From assembly GCF_036850765.1 (NCBI RefSeq), contig NC_089493.1, positions 295,939,849 through 296,003,848 on the forward strand: a stretch of DNA of 64,000 bases. Direction: 5' to 3'. Positions 63,114-64,000 of this stretch are shown piece after piece. Below the pieces are notes generated by a model. The model saw nothing but the letters and a program-made list of their open reading frames with translations. It was not told the DNA's origin and made no database searches. The DNA comes from Saccopteryx bilineata (lineage: Eukaryota > Chordata > Mammalia > Chiroptera > Emballonuridae). The position numbers and the translations under genes were made by a program. How positions within the stretch are numbered: position 1 is the stretch's first letter; each line of letters starts with the position of its first letter.

Positions 63114-63490
63114 AGCCCTGGCCGGTTGCCTCAGCGGTAGAGCGTCGGCCCAGTGTGTGGAAGTCCCAGGTTCGATTCCCGGCCGGGGCACACAGGAGAA
63201 GCACCCATCTGCTTCTCCACCCCTCCCCCTCTCCTTCCTCTCTGTCTCTCTCTTCCTCTCCCACAGCCGAGGCTCCATTGGATAAATGTTGGCCCGGGCC
63301 CTGAGGACGGCTCCATGGCCTGTGCCTCAGGTGCTAGAATGACTTTGGTTACAATGGAGCAACGCCCCAGATGGGTAGAGCATTGCCCCCTGGTGGGCGT
63401 GCTGGGTGGATCCTGGTAGAGTGCATGCAAGAGTCTGTCTCTCTGCATCCCTGCTTCTAACATTGGAAAAATACAAAGAAAAAAAAATCT
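63114..63490 (+). mobile_element. tRNA-derived SINE, class 2
   Basis: One of the best preserved class 2 copies: head gccctggccggttgcctcag, B box ggttcgattcc, end aacattggaaaaatac plus A tail. Flanking aatcttttagagcc is repeated at 63487 as a target-site duplication. Confidence 0.94.
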
Positions 63491-63496
63491 TTTAGA

Positions 63497-63628
63497 GCCC
63501 AGCCTGTGGTGGCGCAGTGGGTAAAGCAACAACCTGGAACGCTGAGGTTGCCGGTTCGAAACCTTGGGCTTGGTCAAGGCACATATGGGAGTTGATGCTT
63601 CCTGCTCCTCCCCCCCCCTCTAAAATGA
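63497..63628 (+). mobile_element. tRNA-derived SINE, class 3
   Basis: agcctgtggtggcgcagtgg head, ggttcgaaacc B box, gtcaaggcacatatggg, cttcctgctcctccc tail and aaaatgaataatga end. Confidence 0.9.
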
Positions 63629-63713
63629 ATAATGAGATGTGTTTAATTGGATGCATACATTTGTATAAACTCATCAGACACCATACTTAAAACAGAGGTA
63701 CTACTGTATAGTA

Positions 63714-64000
63714 CAGGGGTCCCCAAACTTTTTTCACAAGGGGCCAGTTCACTGTGCCTCAGACCGTTGGAGGGCTGGACTATTAAAAAAAACTATGAAC
63801 AAATCCCTATGCACACTGCACATATCTTATTTTAAAGTAAAAAGACAAAACTGAAATAAATACAATATTTAAAATAAAGAACAAGTAAATTTAAATCAAC
63901 AAACTGACCAGTATTTCAATGGGAACTATGCTCCTCTCACTGACCACCAATGAAAGAGGTGCCTCTTCCAGAAGTGTGGCAGGAGCCGGATAAATGGCCT
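63714..64000 (-). mobile_element. hAT-type MITE, cut by window end
   Basis: Starts caggggtccccaaac after gtatagta (63706-63713, fits nnnTAnnn). It is closely similar to the 12878 and 40330 copies and continues beyond the window. Confidence 0.9.

Overview
The window is mammalian nuclear DNA: two split genes with canonical GT-AG introns, dense tRNA-derived SINEs, LINE-1 fragments, MIR/MER5 relics, many GC-rich minisatellites, and no bacterial-type gene organisation. The SINE families and several hAT-type non-autonomous DNA transposons point to a bat. From memory, the SINEs match neither the horseshoe-bat Rhin-1 nor the vespertilionid VES consensus and look closer to emballonurid-type elements, so the family-level assignment is tentative.

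Positions 1-34425 (+ strand) hold the 3' two thirds of COG7, a lobe-B subunit of the conserved oligomeric Golgi tethering complex. Twelve coding exons, equivalent to exons 6-17 of a 17-exon gene, can be placed to the base. They splice in frame into 542 residues ending at a TGA at 34212-34214, with an AATAAA at 34405-34410. The 5' exons lie left of the window. Positions about 39830-57550 (- strand) hold all twelve coding exons of SCNN1B, the epithelial sodium channel beta subunit. They join into a 641-residue ORF with both membrane segments, the HG gating motif, the GGS filter and the C-terminal PY motif. The non-coding first exon is not identified; 57551-64000 is treated as intron 1 or upstream DNA. 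The two genes converge tail to tail across about 5.4 kb, as I recall for the human 16p12 locus. They are not functionally coupled: one acts in Golgi trafficking, the other in apical sodium entry.

The rest is repeats. About 30 SINEs occur in both orientations, several with clear target-site duplications. Four hAT MITE copies carry 8-bp duplications; one sits 2 bp beyond the SCNN1B stop codon. A nested L1 block fills 59.8-63.1 kb, with a solo LTR at 14.6-15.2 kb and an MLT1-like LTR at 49.2 kb. At least a dozen minisatellites are present, three abutting or duplicating COG7 splice sites. Nearly all long ORFs outside the exons come from these tandem repeats.

I found no new multi-gene system. The best leads are local: the hAT insertion at the SCNN1B stop codon, a tandem array creating in-frame 18-nt micro-exon candidates after COG7 exon 8, a duplicated COG7 exon-15 donor, and a 22-bp near-perfect hairpin in an SCNN1B intron.
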